Shown in pieces: positions 63,347 through 64,000 of a DNA stretch of 64,000 bases. Position numbers and translations under genes: made by a program. Source of the stretch: Palleniella intestinalis (GTDB taxonomy: Bacteria > Bacteroidota > Bacteroidia > Bacteroidales > Bacteroidaceae); contig NZ_JABKKG010000001.1 in assembly GCF_013166595.1 (NCBI RefSeq), positions 434,001-498,000 of the forward strand, in the 5' to 3' direction. The notes beneath the pieces were generated by a model that was not told the DNA's origin, made no database searches, and worked only from the letters and a program-made list of their open reading frames with translations. Numbering within the stretch: the stretch's first letter is position 1; every line of letters starts with the position of its first letter.

Positions 63347-63419
63347 TACACTCTTAGGGGCTCGAACCCTAGACCCACTGATTAAGAGTCAGTTGCTCTA
63401 CCAACTGAGCTAAGAGTGC
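63347..63419 (-). tRNA. tRNA-Lys (CTT), copy 1
   Basis: A 73-nt cloverleaf on the minus strand. Acceptor GCACTCT with AGAGTGT (first pair G-U). D arm GCTCAGTTGGTAGAGC. Anticodon stem CTGA/TCAG around CTCTTAA, anticodon CTT. T arm TAGGG-TTCGAGC-CCCTA. CCA is not encoded. Its own promoter is at 63464-63495. Confidence 0.95.
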
Positions 63420-63463
63420 AGGTGCTTTGTATTGCGAAATGATGTATTTCTCAAAAGCGAGTG

Positions 63464-63495
63464 CAAAGGTACGGACTTTTTCTGAAACCACCAAA
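63464..63495 (-). promoter_or_regulatory. Promoter of tRNA-Lys copy 1
   Basis: On the minus strand TTTG (63492-63495), 20 bp, then TACCTTTG (63464-63471), 44 bp before the tRNA. Confidence 0.7.
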
Positions 63496-63651
63496 TATTT
63501 TCGCAACTTTTTCTGTTTTTTATTTCCCCACCACTCAAATTACAGCTTCGAAGCAAGCCGACACTTCTTTTAATAATATAATAACGACATCCTGCGCCAC
63601 ACCCCGAAACAGCCGCCAAACCGAACTCCATCACCATACAAACATCAAAAC

Positions 63652-63682
63652 AAAAAAAGACAGCTACAAAACTGTAACTGTC
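63652..63682 (-). terminator. Terminator of tRNA-Lys copy 2
   Basis: GACAGTTAC and GTAGCTGTC arms (63674-63682/63659-63667, one G-U), then a T run on the minus strand. Stem sequence differs from that of copy 1. Confidence 0.75.
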
Positions 63683-63688
63683 CTTTCG

Positions 63689-63761
63689 TACACTCTTAGG
63701 GGCTCGAACCCTAGACCCACTGATTAAGAGTCAGTTGCTCTACCAACTGAGCTAAGAGTGC
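63689..63761 (-). tRNA. tRNA-Lys (CTT), copy 2
   Basis: Identical in all 73 positions to copy 1. Upstream sequence is also very similar, including the promoter, so the two arose by tandem duplication of a unit of 342 bp. Confidence 0.95.
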
Positions 63762-63805
63762 AGATGCTTTATGTTGTGAAATAATGTATTTCTCAAAAGC
63801 GGGTG

Positions 63806-63837
63806 CAAAGGTACGGACTTTTTCCGAAACCACCAAA
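63806..63837 (-). promoter_or_regulatory. Promoter of tRNA-Lys copy 2
   Basis: On the minus strand TTTG (63834-63837), 20 bp, then TACCTTTG (63806-63813). Same geometry as copy 1. Confidence 0.7.
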
Positions 63838-63888
63838 CAATTCAATGTTTTTTTTTCGATTCGGCGAAAAAGCAGCCTTGTTTTTGAT

Positions 63889-64000
63889 TTATGTTAACCT
63901 CCTAAACTTTGCAAACTTCAAAAGGAGCTGTTTTGTGCCACAGTTCCGGAACTCCACCGTAGCCTTTGTATTTTCGCCCCTTCCTTCCACTTTCAGTACC
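63889..64000 (-). CDS. UvrD/PcrA-type helicase, C-terminal end only
   Basis: The minus strand is open from the window edge to TAA at 63889-63891, giving 36 residues that end LLLKFAKFRRLT. The stretch GENTKATVEFRNCGTKQLLL resembles the Tudor-like C-terminal tail of PcrA/UvrD helicases (a pattern of the type VxFxxxGxKxLxxxxAxL). Only the tail is visible, so the call depends on this similarity. The gene would be followed by the tRNA-Lys pair on the same strand. Confidence 0.6.
   Translation of the reverse strand, partial: VLKVEGRGENTKATVEFRNCGTKQLLLKFAKFRRLT

Overview
The window looks like chromosomal DNA from an anaerobic, plant-polysaccharide-using member of the Bacteroidales, most likely Prevotellaceae. 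This rests on several points: many promoters fit the Bacteroidetes pattern TTTG-N19/20-TAnnTTTG, start codons generally lack Shine-Dalgarno sequences, complex I lacks NuoEFG, the order ParA-ParB-DUF5683-MltD-RSH is typical of Bacteroidetes, lineage-specific families occur (DUF4923, DUF5683, OprP-type porin), and tRNA genes lack encoded CCA. No phage, insertion sequence, integrase or CRISPR array is visible.

Layout. 1-653: partial BI-1-family membrane protein. 1249-3084: a hipBA toxin-antitoxin pair enclosed by a 37-bp direct repeat. 3154-5994: an arsR-led operon of the organoarsenical type (ArsE-, ArsF- and ArsG-like proteins plus an ArsP-like permease). 6300-12967: an internally shortened MenC-like protein, a porin, a flippase-like membrane protein, a peptidase (PepD), CorA and an AT-rich esterase. 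12981-24656: a long minus-strand run (alaS, merR-like, MFS, pectinesterase, RSH, MltD, DUF5683, parB, parA). 24887-26815: surE-lpxB. 26906-33701: a complete TPP-riboswitch-controlled thiamine operon thiS-thiE-thiG-thiC-thiF-thiH-thiE2-thiD. 33911-43139: M50 peptidase, pyruvate kinase, HU, a 29-residue basic protein, RNase G, PpiD/SurA-like chaperone, DUF4923 and a HAD phosphatase. 43345-43416: tRNA-Cys. 43816-51699: a four-gene pectin operon (PL10-CE8 fusion, CE8, PL1, GH95). 51934-52704: an exported protein of unknown family preceded by a long rod-shaped RNA. 53094-63101: nuoA-B-CD-H-I-J-K-L-M-N. 63347-63837: two tandem tRNA-Lys genes. 63889-64000: the C-terminal end of a UvrD/PcrA-type helicase.

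How the parts work together. The pectin operon would depolymerise homogalacturonan after de-esterification, and a further pectinesterase lies 25 kb away. No SusC/SusD pair is present here. The thiamine operon makes both the pyrimidine (ThiC, ThiD) and the thiazole (ThiS, ThiF, ThiG, ThiH) by the oxygen-independent ThiH route and joins them with ThiE. The 11-subunit complex I would couple a non-NADH donor, probably ferredoxin or flavodoxin, to ion pumping.

Main unexplained signals. (1) Five intergenic clusters of a repeat with a period of 22 bp and an AAAG-N6-CTTT core lie at transcription-unit boundaries 8-18 kb apart. (2) An RNA of about 170 nt folds into a 6S-like rod at 52476-52645. (3) A direct repeat flanks hipBA. 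(4) A MenC-like protein has lost the middle of its barrel. (5) The ThiF has lost the usual zinc cysteines. (6) The PL10-CE8 fusion has an altered esterase active-site motif.
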